From assembly GCF_007922615.2 (NCBI RefSeq), contig NZ_CP042301.2, forward strand, positions 3,890,001-3,954,000: a DNA stretch of 64,000 bases, given 5' to 3'. This DNA is from Nitratireductor mangrovi (GTDB lineage: Bacteria > Pseudomonadota > Alphaproteobacteria > Rhizobiales > Rhizobiaceae). The translations under genes and the position numbers were made by a program. This document shows positions 37,045-47,287 of this stretch, piece after piece. Every line of letters begins with the position of its first letter. Positions within the stretch are counted from its first letter, which is position 1. Below the pieces are notes generated by a model that was not told where the DNA came from, ran no database searches, and worked only from the letters and a program-made list of their open reading frames with translations.

Positions 37045-38955
37045 CTATTTGCCGGCCAACGCGTGGCCGAGCACACGCGCCAGCCGTTCGGAAAAGCCGC
37101 GCGCGTCGTCGATGCGCTCGCCTTCCATGACCAGCGCTTCGTCGAAGAGCAGGCGCACGGCGTCCTCCCGCAGCGCCTTCTGGCCACCGGCGTTTTTTGC
37201 AAGGGCGTTGACGAGGGCGTGCGACGGATTGATCTCCAGCACCGGCTTGGTTGCCGTGGACGCCTGCCCGGCGCCGCGCAGGATGCGCTCCAGTTCGCGG
37301 TCCGGACCGCCTTCGGGCGCCACCAGACACACCGCACTGTCGGTCAGCCGGTCTGAGGCGCGCACGGCGGAAACCTTCTCCTCCAGCACCGTCTTGGCGA
37401 AAGCCATCAGCGTGGCAAGCTCGGTATCGCTTGCCTTGCCCTTGTCGGTTTCATCAGCGGCGTCCGCGCCCGGTCGGGGAATCGCCGCGAGGTCGGCCGC
37501 GCCTTGTGTGACCGACTTGAACGGCCTGTCGGCAAAAGGCTTCGCCGTGGCGGCCCAGAAGCTGTCGACCGGGTCGGACAGCAACAGCACTTCCAGCCCC
37601 CGGGCGCGAAAACCCTCGAGCTGTGGCGAAGACCGCAACCGCTCGAGATTGTCGCCGGCGAGGAAATAGATCGCCTCCTGCTTGTCGTGCATGTCGGCGA
37701 CGTAGTCTTTCAGCGACCGCCAGCCCTCGCCGGCGGTGCTGCGGAAACGGGCAAGCCCGAGCAACTGTTCCTGGCGCTCGAAATCCTCGTAGATGCCTTC
37801 CTTGATGACGCTGCCGAAATTGTTCCAAACCGCTTCGAACTTGTCGCCATCGCTGTCGGCGAGCTTCTCCAGCGCGGTCAAGACGCGGCTGGTCAGCCCG
37901 CGGGAAATGCTCGTCAGGATCGGGCTTTCCTGGATCATCTCGCGCGACACGTTGAGCGGCAGGTCGGCCGTGTCGACCAGGCCGCGCATGAAGCGCAGAT
38001 AGCGCGGCAGGAGTTCGGCATCGTCGGTGATGAAGACGCGCTTGACGTAGAGCTTCATCCGCCCCTTGCGGTCGGGATCAAACAGGTCGAACGGTCGCGA
38101 CCCGGGCACGAAGGCAAGCGCCGAATATTCATGCCGGCCCTCGGCGCGGAAATGCACGGTCAGGGCCGGATCGTCATAGTGGCCCGAAAGGCCGCGATAA
38201 AAATCAGTGTATTCCTGCTCGCTGATTTCGGCCTTCGCCTTGGCCCATAGCGCCGAACCGTCGCTGAGTTCCACCGGTTCCGCATCGGAGGTGTCGGCGA
38301 TCGCGATCGGCACCGCGACATGGCCCGACTGCGCCTTGATGATGCGCTCGAGCGTGGCGCGCTCGGCGTAGCGGCCGGCATCTTCCTTGAGCTGCAGGAC
38401 GACATGGGTGCCACGCTCCGGCGCGTCTGCGGCGGCAAGCGGCGCCACCTCGTAGCTCCCCGAGCCCGTAGACGTCCAGCGCCAGGCATCCGTACTTCCG
38501 GCGCGGCGTGACAAGACGTCGACGCTGTCGGCGACCATGAAGACGGAGTAGAAACCGATGCCGAACTGGCCGATCAGGCGGTCGCCATTCGGCGACTTCT
38601 CACCGCCGGCGGCCTCGACGCGCTCGAGGAAAGCCCTGGTGCCGGAGCGAGCGATGGTGCCGAGCGACTCGACAAGTTCGTCGCGCGACATGCCTATGCC
38701 ATTGTCCGCGATTGTCAGGACCCGCTTTTCGGGATCGGCCGTCACGACAATGCGCATCTCCGGCTGCTTGCCAAGCAACTCCGGCGTCTGCAGTGCCTCG
38801 TAGCGCAGTTTCTCGCAGGCATCGGCGGCGTTGGAGATCAGCTCGCGCAGGAACACGTCCCGGTCGGAATAGACCGAGTGCACCATCAGCTGCAGCAGCC
38901 GGGCGACATCGGCTTCGAAGACATGGCTCTCGGAGGTTTTGTCGGTTTTGGTCAT
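37045..38955 (-). CDS. htpG: Chaperone protein HtpG (Hsp90)
   Basis: HtpG is the cytosolic ATP-dependent Hsp90 chaperone. The 636-residue length is usual. The N-terminal GHKL ATPase is clear: FLRELISNAADACEKLRYEA with the catalytic Glu, LTIADNGIGMSRDEL, and GQFGIGFYSVFMVAD as the lid/glycine loop. The middle domain has the ATP-contact Arg in PLNVSREMIQESPIL. It is divergent from groESL across a 311-bp region that holds a candidate heat-shock promoter for it. Confidence 0.96.
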   Translation of the reverse strand: MTKTDKTSESHVFEADVARLLQLMVHSVYSDRDVFLRELISNAADACEKLRYEALQTPELLGKQPEMRIVVTADPEKRVLTIADNGIGMSRDELVESLGTIARSGTRAFLERVEAAGGEKSPNGDRLIGQFGIGFYSVFMVADSVDVLSRRAGSTDAWRWTSTGSGSYEVAPLAAADAPERGTHVVLQLKEDAGRYAERATLERIIKAQSGHVAVPIAIADTSDAEPVELSDGSALWAKAKAEISEQEYTDFYRGLSGHYDDPALTVHFRAEGRHEYSALAFVPGSRPFDLFDPDRKGRMKLYVKRVFITDDAELLPRYLRFMRGLVDTADLPLNVSREMIQESPILTSISRGLTSRVLTALEKLADSDGDKFEAVWNNFGSVIKEGIYEDFERQEQLLGLARFRSTAGEGWRSLKDYVADMHDKQEAIYFLAGDNLERLRSSPQLEGFRARGLEVLLLSDPVDSFWAATAKPFADRPFKSVTQGAADLAAIPRPGADAADETDKGKASDTELATLMAFAKTVLEEKVSAVRASDRLTDSAVCLVAPEGGPDRELERILRGAGQASTATKPVLEINPSHALVNALAKNAGGQKALREDAVRLLFDEALVMEGERIDDARGFSERLARVLGHALAGK

Positions 38956-38997
38956 CGTCGTTTGTGAAGTCGGTGTCTCGCCATTGAGGTCCGCTAG

Positions 38998-39026
38998 AGA
39001 AAAGGCGTCGCGACCAAAATTTCAAG
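38998..39026 (-). promoter_or_regulatory. Candidate RpoH-type promoter of htpG
   Basis: On the minus strand a CTTGAA (39026-39021) is followed after 15 bases by CCTTTTCTC (39005-38997). This resembles the alphaproteobacterial heat-shock sigma pattern, although the -10 part is imperfect. It lies about 45-70 bp upstream of the htpG start. The rest of the 311-bp gap to groES holds the CIRCE element and groE leader and nothing else I recognise. Confidence 0.4.
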
Positions 39027-39086
39027 CCCTTGGGCCACCGCGCCGCGACGTGTGCGGGCGGAAGTCTGGTGGATCGACGGCCACGC

Positions 39087-39116
39087 TTGGCACTCTCGGC
39101 AGGAGAGTGCTAAAAT
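39087..39116 (+). promoter_or_regulatory. CIRCE operator overlapping the groESL promoter
   Basis: TTGGCACTC-N9-GAGTGCTAA (39087-39113) matches the CIRCE inverted repeat bound by the heat-shock repressor HrcA, with one mismatch (TTGG for TTAG). The same bases form a sigma-70 promoter: TTGGCA (39087-39092), an 18-bp spacer, and TAAAAT (39111-39116). HrcA binding would cover both boxes. A CTTGAA at 39131-39136 may belong to an additional RpoH promoter. Confidence 0.93.
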
Positions 39117-39266
39117 TTTGCGACGGCGCTCTTGAAACCGGATTTTCCGCCGACCAGATCAGGCGCGCGCGCGATGCCGCAGAACGGGTCGCGCGACCGC
39201 CCCGCAGAGACCGGTCTCCCGGGGCGGAGGGCTCTTGAACCAGTTTGTCCCAAGAGGAGAACACCC

Positions 39267-39581
39267 ATGACATTTCGTCCATTGCATGACCGCATTCTCG
39301 TCCGTCGCGTCGAGGCCGAGGAGAAGTCCGCCGGCGGGATCATCATCCCAGACACCGCGAAGGAAAAGCCGATGGAAGGCGAAGTCGTCGCTGCCGGACC
39401 GGGCGCCCGCAACGAGGCCGGCCAGGTCCAGCCGCTCGACGTCGCGGTGGGCGACCGCATCCTGTTCGGCAAATGGTCCGGCACCGAGATCCGCCTCGAC
39501 GGCGAAGACCTTCTCATCATGAAGGAAAGCGACGTGATGGGCATCATCGACAACGGCACGGCCCTTCGCAAGGCCGCCTGA
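39267..39581 (+). CDS. groES: Co-chaperonin GroES
   Basis: GroES caps the GroEL chamber. The 104-residue protein starts at the ATG at 39267 after AAGAGGAG ([20 protein letters not shown]); the longer frame upstream runs through the leader. The mobile loop [18 protein letters not shown] and the C-terminal [11 protein letters not shown] are seen. It lies 53 bp before groEL under CIRCE control. Confidence 0.98.
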   Translation: MTFRPLHDRILVRRVEAEEKSAGGIIIPDTAKEKPMEGEVVAAGPGARNEAGQVQPLDVAVGDRILFGKWSGTEIRLDGEDLLIMKESDVMGIIDNGTALRKAA

Positions 39582-39622
39582 TCGCTGGCGACTGCCGAAA
39601 GGTTCAATCTATATTGCGTTGA

Positions 39623-41260
<1,638 letters not shown>

Positions 41261-41285
41261 GCCACTCGAGCTTCGCCAGCACGGG

Positions 41286-41315
41286 AAGCCCGCTCCTCCC
41301 CGGGGCGGGCTTTTT
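41286..41315 (+). terminator. Rho-independent terminator of groESL
   Basis: The stem AAGCCCGC/GCGGGCTT (8 bp, partly extended by a C-rich/G-rich loop) runs into TTTTTC, 26 bp after the groEL stop codon. Confidence 0.88.
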
Positions 41316-41449
41316 CATTGCTTGACGTGCCGGCCTACCAGCCTGGTCCGCCATCCTCACGCTTGATCGCCACGGCAGCAGGCAGTGCGCAAACGGCACG
41401 ACGCCGCTGTCGGACGGCCGGCTGCAACAACGGGAAGATTCGTTTCTGA

Positions 41450-41493
41450 CAAAACGCAATGACTTTGACAATTGTCAATCTCTGGGTTACGAA
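41450..41493 (+). promoter_or_regulatory. Promoter and palindromic operator of the cupin gene
   Basis: TTGACA (41465-41470), a 17-bp spacer and TACGAA (41488-41493) make a good sigma-70 promoter. The -35 box is half of the perfect palindrome TTGACAATTGTCAA (41465-41478). It is preceded by CAAAACGCAATGACTTTGA (41450-41468), which matches a site in the HxlR/hydrolase intergenic region at 17 of 19 bases. Confidence 0.6.
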
Positions 41494-41524
41494 CTCGCTA
41501 TCCATGCGGGAGAAACAGCACGAG

Positions 41525-41911
41525 ATGGTGCCGGATTGGTTTGTTCCGGGCGCGGCTGCGGCGGAGTTCTGGACCGCGGAGCGCTGCTTCATCACGGAGT
41601 TGCTGAACACGTCGGCCTCGCCCGAGGTTTCGCTGGCCATCGCCCGCGTGGAACCTGGGGTGACGACGCAGTTGCACTGCCTTGCCGGCGTGGTGGAACG
41701 TTATGTGGTCCGCAGGGGGCGTGGCGTTCTCGAAGTCGACGGGCGCCGCCAGCCGCTGATGGCCGGGGATCAGGCGTTGATCGCCGCCGGGGCCGCACAG
41801 CGTATTACCAATGACGGAAGCGAGGAGCTCGAGTTTTATTGCGTCTGCACACCGCGTTTCACGCCGGACTGCTACGTGAATCTCGAAGACGAAGGCAACG
41901 AAACGAACTGA
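41525..41911 (+). CDS. Cupin-domain protein
   Basis: The 128-residue protein is a single small beta-barrel cupin with EPGVTTQLHCLAGVVERYVV (the usual second His of the metal-binding motif appears replaced) and GDQALIAAGAAQRITND. Its substrate is unknown. With the predicted transcription start near 41500, the ATG at 41525 is favoured, helped by GGGAG at 41508-41512; the in-frame ATG at 41504 would leave almost no leader. It lies 60 bp before the aldolase/dehydrogenase on the same strand. Confidence 0.75.
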   Translation: MVPDWFVPGAAAAEFWTAERCFITELLNTSASPEVSLAIARVEPGVTTQLHCLAGVVERYVVRRGRGVLEVDGRRQPLMAGDQALIAAGAAQRITNDGSEELEFYCVCTPRFTPDCYVNLEDEGNETN

Positions 41912-41971
41912 GGCGCGCGCGCCGGTGCCGGCCGTGACCCGCCGCAAGCTCGCACACAAATCGAGGAATCC

Positions 41972-44026
41972 ATGGACAGCCGCTGGAACGACACCGAAGC
42001 CGAAAAGATCGTCGCCGAATACGCGAAAAAGGGCGTCGAGGCCGACATGGCGCTCCGCGTCTACACGACGCGGCTTCTCGGCGGCGATCCGAGCCTGGTT
42101 TTGCATGGCGGCGGCAACACTTCCTACAAGACCCGCAGCACGGACCTGATCGGCGATACCCATGACGTGCTGTGTGTGAAGGGCAGCGGCTGGGACATGG
42201 CGGTGATCGAACCCGCCGGCCTGCCGGCGGTGAAACTCGCGCCGCTGCTGCGCGCCCGTGCGCTCGACGCGCTTGCCGACGAGGACATGGTGGCGCTGCA
42301 GCGGCTCAATCTGCTCGATCCCAAGTCGCCCAACCCCTCCGTTGAAACGCTGCTGCACGCATTCCTGCCGCACAAATTCGTCGACCATACCCATTCCACC
42401 GCGATCCTGGCGCTGGTCGATCAGGAAGACAGCGAAGCGATCTGCCGGACGGTGTTCGGCCGGAAACTTGGCTTCGTTCCTTACATCATGCCTGGGTTCA
42501 AGCTCGCAAAGGTGGCCGCGGAAGTCTACGAAGCCGACCCGTCGGTCGAAGGGCTGATCCTCGACAAGCACGGCATCTTCACTTTCGGCGACAATGCCCG
42601 CGAGGCCTATGAGCGCATGATCCATTACGTCAGCCTCGCCGAAGCGCATGTTGCGGCCAACGGCAAGGCGGTCTTTTCGCCGGCAAAGCTTCCGGCCGGG
42701 ATTGCGCCCGCAGAAGCGATCGCGCCGATCCTTCGCGGTGCTGTCGCGCAGGCGCTCGGCGAAGGCCGCTTCACCCGCTTTGTCGCTGAGTTCCGCACCT
42801 CCGACGAAGTGCGCCGGTTCGTCGACGGCGCCGACCTCGCCGACTACGGCACGCGCGGCGTCTCGACGCCCGACCTTACCATTCGCATGAAGAACCGGCC
42901 GGTCATCCTGCCGGCGCCGGACGGCAATGATCTGGACGGCTGGGCGGATCGGGCCCGGCGCGCCGTCGCCGATTTCGTCGACTATTATTCGGCCTACTTC
43001 GCACGCTGCGACGCCCTCGACGACATTGAGCGGACCATGCTCGATCCGATGCCGCGCGTCGCGCTGGTGCCCGGGCTGGGGCTGTTCGGTTTCGGCCGCA
43101 CCGCCAAGGACGCGCGCATTTCGGCCGATGTCGGCGAGATCTGGATTGAGGCCGTCACCGGCGCCGAAAAGCTCGGCCGCTTTACGCCGCTGCCGGAAGA
43201 CGAGCTGTTTCGGCTCGAATACTGGTCGCTCGAGCAGGCTAAGCTCGCCGGCGCCAAATACCTGCCGCTCACCGGCCAGGTCGCGGTGGTCACCGGGGGT
43301 GGCGGCGCGATCGGCGCTGCGACGGCAAGGCTCTTTGCCGAGAACGGCGCCCACGTGGTGGTCGCGGACCTCGATCGTTCCGCGGCCGAGGCGGCGGCCC
43401 GCAACGCCGGCAACCAGTCGATCGGCGTCGCCTGCGACGTGACGGACGCCGCAAGCGTCGCCTCTCTTTTCCAGACCGCGGTCGCGCGCTTCGGCGGCGT
43501 CGACGTTCTTGTTTCCAACGCGGGTGCGGCGACGGAAGGAGAAATCGGCACCATTGCCGACAAGGATCTGCGGGCAAGCTTCGAGCTCAATTTCTTTGCT
43601 CACCAGGCAGTCGCGCAACAGGCGGTCAGGATCATGAAACAGCAGCGGACGGGCGGCGCGCTGCTCTTCAACGCCTCCAAGCAGGCCGTGAACCCCGGGG
43701 CCAATTTCGGCGCCTATGGGCTGCCCAAGGCCGCGACCCTGTTCCTGTCGCGGCAATATGCACTCGAATACGGCGCGATCGGCATTCGCTCCAACGCCGT
43801 CAACGCCGACCGTATCCGATCGGGTCTGCTGACCGACGAGATGATTACCAGCCGTGCCAGGGCACGCAAGGTATCCGAGAAGGACTATCTGTCCGGAAAT
43901 CTGCTTGGGCAGGAGGTGACGGCGCGCGACGTCGCCAAAGCCTTCCTCGACCTCGCGCTGGCCGACCGCACCACCGGCGGCGTTGCCACCGTCGATGGCG
44001 GCAACATCGCGGCCGCGCTTCGCTAG
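41972..44026 (+). CDS. Bifunctional class II aldolase / short-chain dehydrogenase (RhaD-type)
   Basis: The 684-residue protein fuses a class II aldolase domain (residues about 20-400: VLHGGGNTSYK, VKGSGWDMA, KFVDHTHST) with a short-chain dehydrogenase (about 425-684: VTGGGGAIGAATARLFAENG, and the Tyr-x3-Lys pair in FGAYGLPKA). In rhizobia such proteins act on rhamnulose 1-phosphate and oxidise the L-lactaldehyde formed. No other rhamnose genes lie here, so another 1-phosphoketose is possible. GAGGAATCC precedes the ATG. Confidence 0.88.
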   Translation: MDSRWNDTEAEKIVAEYAKKGVEADMALRVYTTRLLGGDPSLVLHGGGNTSYKTRSTDLIGDTHDVLCVKGSGWDMAVIEPAGLPAVKLAPLLRARALDALADEDMVALQRLNLLDPKSPNPSVETLLHAFLPHKFVDHTHSTAILALVDQEDSEAICRTVFGRKLGFVPYIMPGFKLAKVAAEVYEADPSVEGLILDKHGIFTFGDNAREAYERMIHYVSLAEAHVAANGKAVFSPAKLPAGIAPAEAIAPILRGAVAQALGEGRFTRFVAEFRTSDEVRRFVDGADLADYGTRGVSTPDLTIRMKNRPVILPAPDGNDLDGWADRARRAVADFVDYYSAYFARCDALDDIERTMLDPMPRVALVPGLGLFGFGRTAKDARISADVGEIWIEAVTGAEKLGRFTPLPEDELFRLEYWSLEQAKLAGAKYLPLTGQVAVVTGGGGAIGAATARLFAENGAHVVVADLDRSAAEAAARNAGNQSIGVACDVTDAASVASLFQTAVARFGGVDVLVSNAGAATEGEIGTIADKDLRASFELNFFAHQAVAQQAVRIMKQQRTGGALLFNASKQAVNPGANFGAYGLPKAATLFLSRQYALEYGAIGIRSNAVNADRIRSGLLTDEMITSRARARKVSEKDYLSGNLLGQEVTARDVAKAFLDLALADRTTGGVATVDGGNIAAALR

Positions 44027-44033
44027 ACCTCGC

Positions 44034-44059
44034 CCGGCAGCATCGCTGACAGCTGCCGG
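44034..44059 (+). terminator. Possible terminator hairpin after the aldolase gene
   Basis: CCGGCAGC and GCTGCCGG form an 8-bp stem around a 10-base loop, seven bases after the stop. No T-run follows, so termination strength is uncertain. Confidence 0.4.
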
Positions 44060-44173
44060 CGCGGTTCCGGGGCAAAAATCCACGCCCCGCCCTGCCATCG
44101 AGGCCCGCCGCCGGGTAACGCAGCCGTAGCCTGAAGTCCTGCTCGCACGACACGGGCGCGCTTGCGGTCGCAT

Positions 44174-44202
44174 TGCGGTTATGTTTGACTGTATATATCG
44201 CT
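44174..44202 (+). promoter_or_regulatory. Possible ModE-type operator before modA
   Basis: GCGGTTATGT ... TGTATATATCGC lies 40-65 bp before the modA start. It is AT-rich in an otherwise GC-rich gap and is flanked by CG bases at both ends, resembling a degenerate ModE box (CGnTATATA ... TATATnnCG). The left half is poor. Confidence 0.35.
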
Positions 44203-44239
44203 TTGCCGTCCGAACCGTACTCGCCGGGGTGTTGCTTTA

Positions 44240-45040
44240 ATGCGCTTTGCCCATGCCGCCAGAGGGCTCGCCGCACTTCTGTTCATCGTCGTCGGTCTTG
44301 CTGTAACGACCCCCCGTGCCGTCGCGGCGGACGGGCCGCTGGTATTCGCCGCCGCCAGCCTCAAGAACGCCCTTGACGCCGCCGCTGACGCCTGGATGAG
44401 GGAAACCGGACAAAGGGTCGTGATCTCCTATGCGGGCAGTTCCGCGCTGGCACGGCAGATCGAGCGCGGCGCGCCGGCGGATATCTTCGTTTCGGCCGAT
44501 CTGGAGTGGATGGCGCATCTTGCAGCGAAGGGCCTGGTGCAAGAGACGAGCGTGGTGAAACTGCTTGGCAATCGCATCGTGCTGGTCGCGCCGGCGACGT
44601 CCAACGCAACCATTGAAATCGAACCCGGCTTTGGCCTTGCCGGTCTCATTGGCGACGGCCGTCTTGCCATGGCCAACACCGACGCCGTGCCGGCAGGGCG
44701 CTACGGCAAGGCCGCCCTCGAAACGCTCGGGGTTTGGGAAAGCGTACGCGACCGCCTCGCCCAGGCCGAAAACGTGCGCGCCGCGCTGGCGCTGGTCTCC
44801 ACGGGCGAGGCTCCGCTCGGCATCGTCTACGAGACCGACACCGCCGCCGATCCCGACGTTCGTGTGGTCGGCAGGTTTCCGCCGGAAACGCACCCGCCCA
44901 TCGTCTACCCGGCCGCGCTTGTGGGTGGGTCGGCCCATCCCGATGCCGCCACCTTCCTGAAATTCCTGCAGTCGGACAGCGCGCGGGGCCTCTTCGAGGC
45001 GCAAGGCTTTTCCGTGCTTGCGCCGGTGCTCTCGAACTGA
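44240..45040 (+). CDS. modA: Molybdate ABC transporter binding protein
   Basis: ModA captures molybdate or tungstate in the periplasm. The 266-residue precursor has a signal peptide ending near residue 29 (AVAADG). FAAASLKNALDAA and SYAGSSALARQIERGAPADI supply the oxyanion-binding loops, and VSTGEAPLGIVYETDTAAD matches the C-terminal lobe. It is the first gene of modABC, two bases before modB. Confidence 0.94.
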   Translation: MRFAHAARGLAALLFIVVGLAVTTPRAVAADGPLVFAAASLKNALDAAADAWMRETGQRVVISYAGSSALARQIERGAPADIFVSADLEWMAHLAAKGLVQETSVVKLLGNRIVLVAPATSNATIEIEPGFGLAGLIGDGRLAMANTDAVPAGRYGKAALETLGVWESVRDRLAQAENVRAALALVSTGEAPLGIVYETDTAADPDVRVVGRFPPETHPPIVYPAALVGGSAHPDAATFLKFLQSDSARGLFEAQGFSVLAPVLSN

Positions 45041-45042
45041 GC

Positions 45043-45744
45043 ATGGACTGGCTTGCCCTTAGCGCGGAGGAGTGGACCGCGGTTCGCCTCTCGCTGAAGG
45101 TGGCGCTGTGGGCGATGTTCGCGAGCCTGCCGTTCGGGCTTGCGACGGCCATGCTGCTGGCGCGCGGGCGCTTCCGCGGCAAGTCGCTGCTGAACGGTGT
45201 CGTGCATCTGCCGCTCATCCTGCCGCCGGTGGTCACCGGCTACGTCCTGCTGCTCGGCTTCGGTCGCCAGGGGCCGATCGGCGGCCTCTTCGAAGCCTGG
45301 TTCGGCATCGTGTTTTCCTTCCGCTGGACCGGGGCCGCGCTGGCCGCCGCCGTGATGGGTTTTCCGCTGATGGTGCGGGCCATGCGGCTTTCGATCGAGG
45401 CCGTCGACCGGCGCCTTGAACAGGCTGCGTCCACGCTGGGCGCCAATCCCTTGCGCGTTTTCGCGACGGTGACGCTGCCGCTGATCGCCCCCGGCATCAT
45501 CGCCGGCATGATCCTCTGCTTCGCCAAGGCGATGGGCGAGTTCGGCGCCACCATCACCTTCGTCTCCAACATCCCGGGCGAGACGCAGACCCTGCCTTCC
45601 GCCATCTACACCTTCCTTCAGGTGCCGGGCGGGGAGGCCGGGGCATTGCGCCTTACGCTGATCTCGGTTGCCATCGCCATGGCCGCGCTGCTTGTCTCCG
45701 AGGTTCTGGCGCGACGCGCCGGCCGCGGCGCGGGGGCCGATTGA
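45043..45744 (+). CDS. modB: Molybdate ABC transporter permease
   Basis: The ATG at 45043 lies two bases after the modA stop and gives a 233-residue permease with about five membrane segments. The EAA loop is RLEQAASTLGANPLRVFATV, and AKAMGEFGATITFVSNIPGE is typical of ModB. Its stop overlaps the modC ATG (TGATG). Confidence 0.94.
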   Translation: MDWLALSAEEWTAVRLSLKVALWAMFASLPFGLATAMLLARGRFRGKSLLNGVVHLPLILPPVVTGYVLLLGFGRQGPIGGLFEAWFGIVFSFRWTGAALAAAVMGFPLMVRAMRLSIEAVDRRLEQAASTLGANPLRVFATVTLPLIAPGIIAGMILCFAKAMGEFGATITFVSNIPGETQTLPSAIYTFLQVPGGEAGALRLTLISVAIAMAALLVSEVLARRAGRGAGAD

Positions 45745-46844
45745 TGCTGTCCGTGGATGTCAGCCATCGGCAGGGCGACTTTACGCTCGATTGCCGTTTT
45801 GACAGCGAGGGGCGGCTTACGGCGCTGTTCGGGCCATCGGGCTCGGGCAAGACGACACTCGCCAACATCATCGCCGGCCTCGTGCGGCCCCGGCGCGGCG
45901 TCGTGTCGATCGACGGCCGCGCTCTGGTCGACACCGGTAGCGGCCTGTTCCTGCCGCCGCACCGGCGCCGCGTCGGCTACGTCTTCCAGGATGCGCGGCT
46001 GTTTCCGCATATGAGCGTGGCGGCCAATCTGCGCTACGGCCGCAATTATGTGCCTGCCGGCGAGCGCTACGCCGACTTCGACCACGTTGTCGATCTGCTC
46101 GGCATCGGCCATCTGCAGGACCGTCATCCCGCCGGTCTGTCGGGCGGCGAAAAGCAGAGAGTGGCGATCGGCCGTGCGTTGCTCGCCAGCCCGCGCCTGC
46201 TCCTGATGGACGAGCCGCTCGCCGCGCTCGACGACGCCCGCAAGGGTGAAATTCTGCCCTATGTCGAAAGGCTGCGCGATGAGGCCGGCATTCCCATCGT
46301 CTATGTCAGTCACTCGATAGCCGAGGTCGGCCGCCTAGCCACCGACATGGTGGTGCTGGCAGGCGGCCGTGTTTCGGCTTCCGGGCCGACCGCCGCGATC
46401 ATGCAGCGGCTCGACCTGCTGAGCGCCGAGGAACAGCCCGAAGGCGGCGCCGTGCTCGACGGCACCGTCATCGGCCATGACGACAACTTCGACGTGACCG
46501 AGCTCCGGACCCGGGCCGGGACTTTCCGGCTGCCCCGAATCGCGGCTTCCGAGGGCAGTACCTTGCGCGTTCGGATCAGGGCGCGCGACGTTCTCGTGGC
46601 AACGCGGCGCCCGGAGGGTCTCAGTGCGCTCAACGTCGTGCCCGGCACGCTTCGGGCGCTGGAGCCACGCGAGGGAGCGGCGCTCGACGCCTCGATCGAC
46701 TGCAATGGCGAGATTCTGGTCGCGCGCATCACCCGGCAGTCGGCGGCCACCCTTGGCCTCGTGCCCGGCGGCGCCGTGTTTGCCGTGGTCAAGACGATCA
46801 GCTTCGACAGCCACAACACGGCGCGGCCGGCGCCTGCCGCGTAG
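45744..46844 (+). CDS. modC: Molybdate ABC transporter ATP-binding protein
   Basis: The 366-residue ATPase starts at the ATG at 45744, sharing one base with the modB stop. Walker A is GPSGSGKTT (residues about 31-39), the signature LSGGEKQRVAIGRAL, and Walker B LLLMDEPLAALDD. The C-terminal third is a Mop/TOBE domain that binds molybdate and can regulate transport. Confidence 0.94.
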   Translation: MLSVDVSHRQGDFTLDCRFDSEGRLTALFGPSGSGKTTLANIIAGLVRPRRGVVSIDGRALVDTGSGLFLPPHRRRVGYVFQDARLFPHMSVAANLRYGRNYVPAGERYADFDHVVDLLGIGHLQDRHPAGLSGGEKQRVAIGRALLASPRLLLMDEPLAALDDARKGEILPYVERLRDEAGIPIVYVSHSIAEVGRLATDMVVLAGGRVSASGPTAAIMQRLDLLSAEEQPEGGAVLDGTVIGHDDNFDVTELRTRAGTFRLPRIAASEGSTLRVRIRARDVLVATRRPEGLSALNVVPGTLRALEPREGAALDASIDCNGEILVARITRQSAATLGLVPGGAVFAVVKTISFDSHNTARPAPAA

Positions 46845-46908
46845 GTGGCCGGGCCTTCCCATTTGCGCATTCTCGACCTAGGACAGGATGCAGGCACAGG
46901 AGAAAGGC

Positions 46909-47250
46909 ATGCCGGCTCTCAGCCTGCGCATCAATCTCGACCCGGAAGGGCGCATCGGACCGGGCAAGATCGACCTGCTCGAGAACATCGCCGCCTTCGG
47001 TTCGATATCCGCGGCTGCTCGCGGCATGGGCATGTCCTACAAGCGCGCCTGGGATCTGGTCGAAGAGATGAACCGCATCTTCGGCAAGCCTCTGGTGGCG
47101 GCGCGCACCGGTGGCAAGCGTGGCGGCGGCGCCGAACTGACGCCGGCGGGGCTCGCCGTGGTCAGCCGCTTTCGGGCCATCGAGCGCGCGGCCGGCAGCG
47201 CCGCCGCGCAACACATCGAGGCCCTGCAGGCCGAGATCGACGCCGCCTGA
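46909..47250 (+). CDS. ModE-type winged-helix regulator lacking the molybdate-binding domain
   Basis: The start is the ATG at 46909, six bases after AGGAG, giving 113 residues. It matches the N-terminal LysR-like helix-turn-helix of ModE (IDLLENIAAFGSISAAARGM, MSYKRAWDLVEEMNRIFGKP, RTGGKRGGGAELTPAG). The C-terminal Mop repeats of full ModE are absent, as in many short alphaproteobacterial homologues. It lies 64 bp after modC and probably controls modABC. Confidence 0.85.
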   Translation: MPALSLRINLDPEGRIGPGKIDLLENIAAFGSISAAARGMGMSYKRAWDLVEEMNRIFGKPLVAARTGGKRGGGAELTPAGLAVVSRFRAIERAAGSAAAQHIEALQAEIDAA

Positions 47251-47287
47251 CCGACGCCAAAGTGTGTTGCTCGACGGGCAAGGCGGA

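Noticed and set aside
41498..44173. 891-residue minus-strand frame, the second longest in the window
   Set aside because: Antisense to the cupin and aldolase/dehydrogenase genes, which have clear domains, ribosome sites and a promoter.
44034..44239. A molybdenum-cofactor riboswitch ahead of modA
   Set aside because: The gap has a simple hairpin and an AT-rich site but I could not fold the multi-stem pattern of that riboswitch from it.
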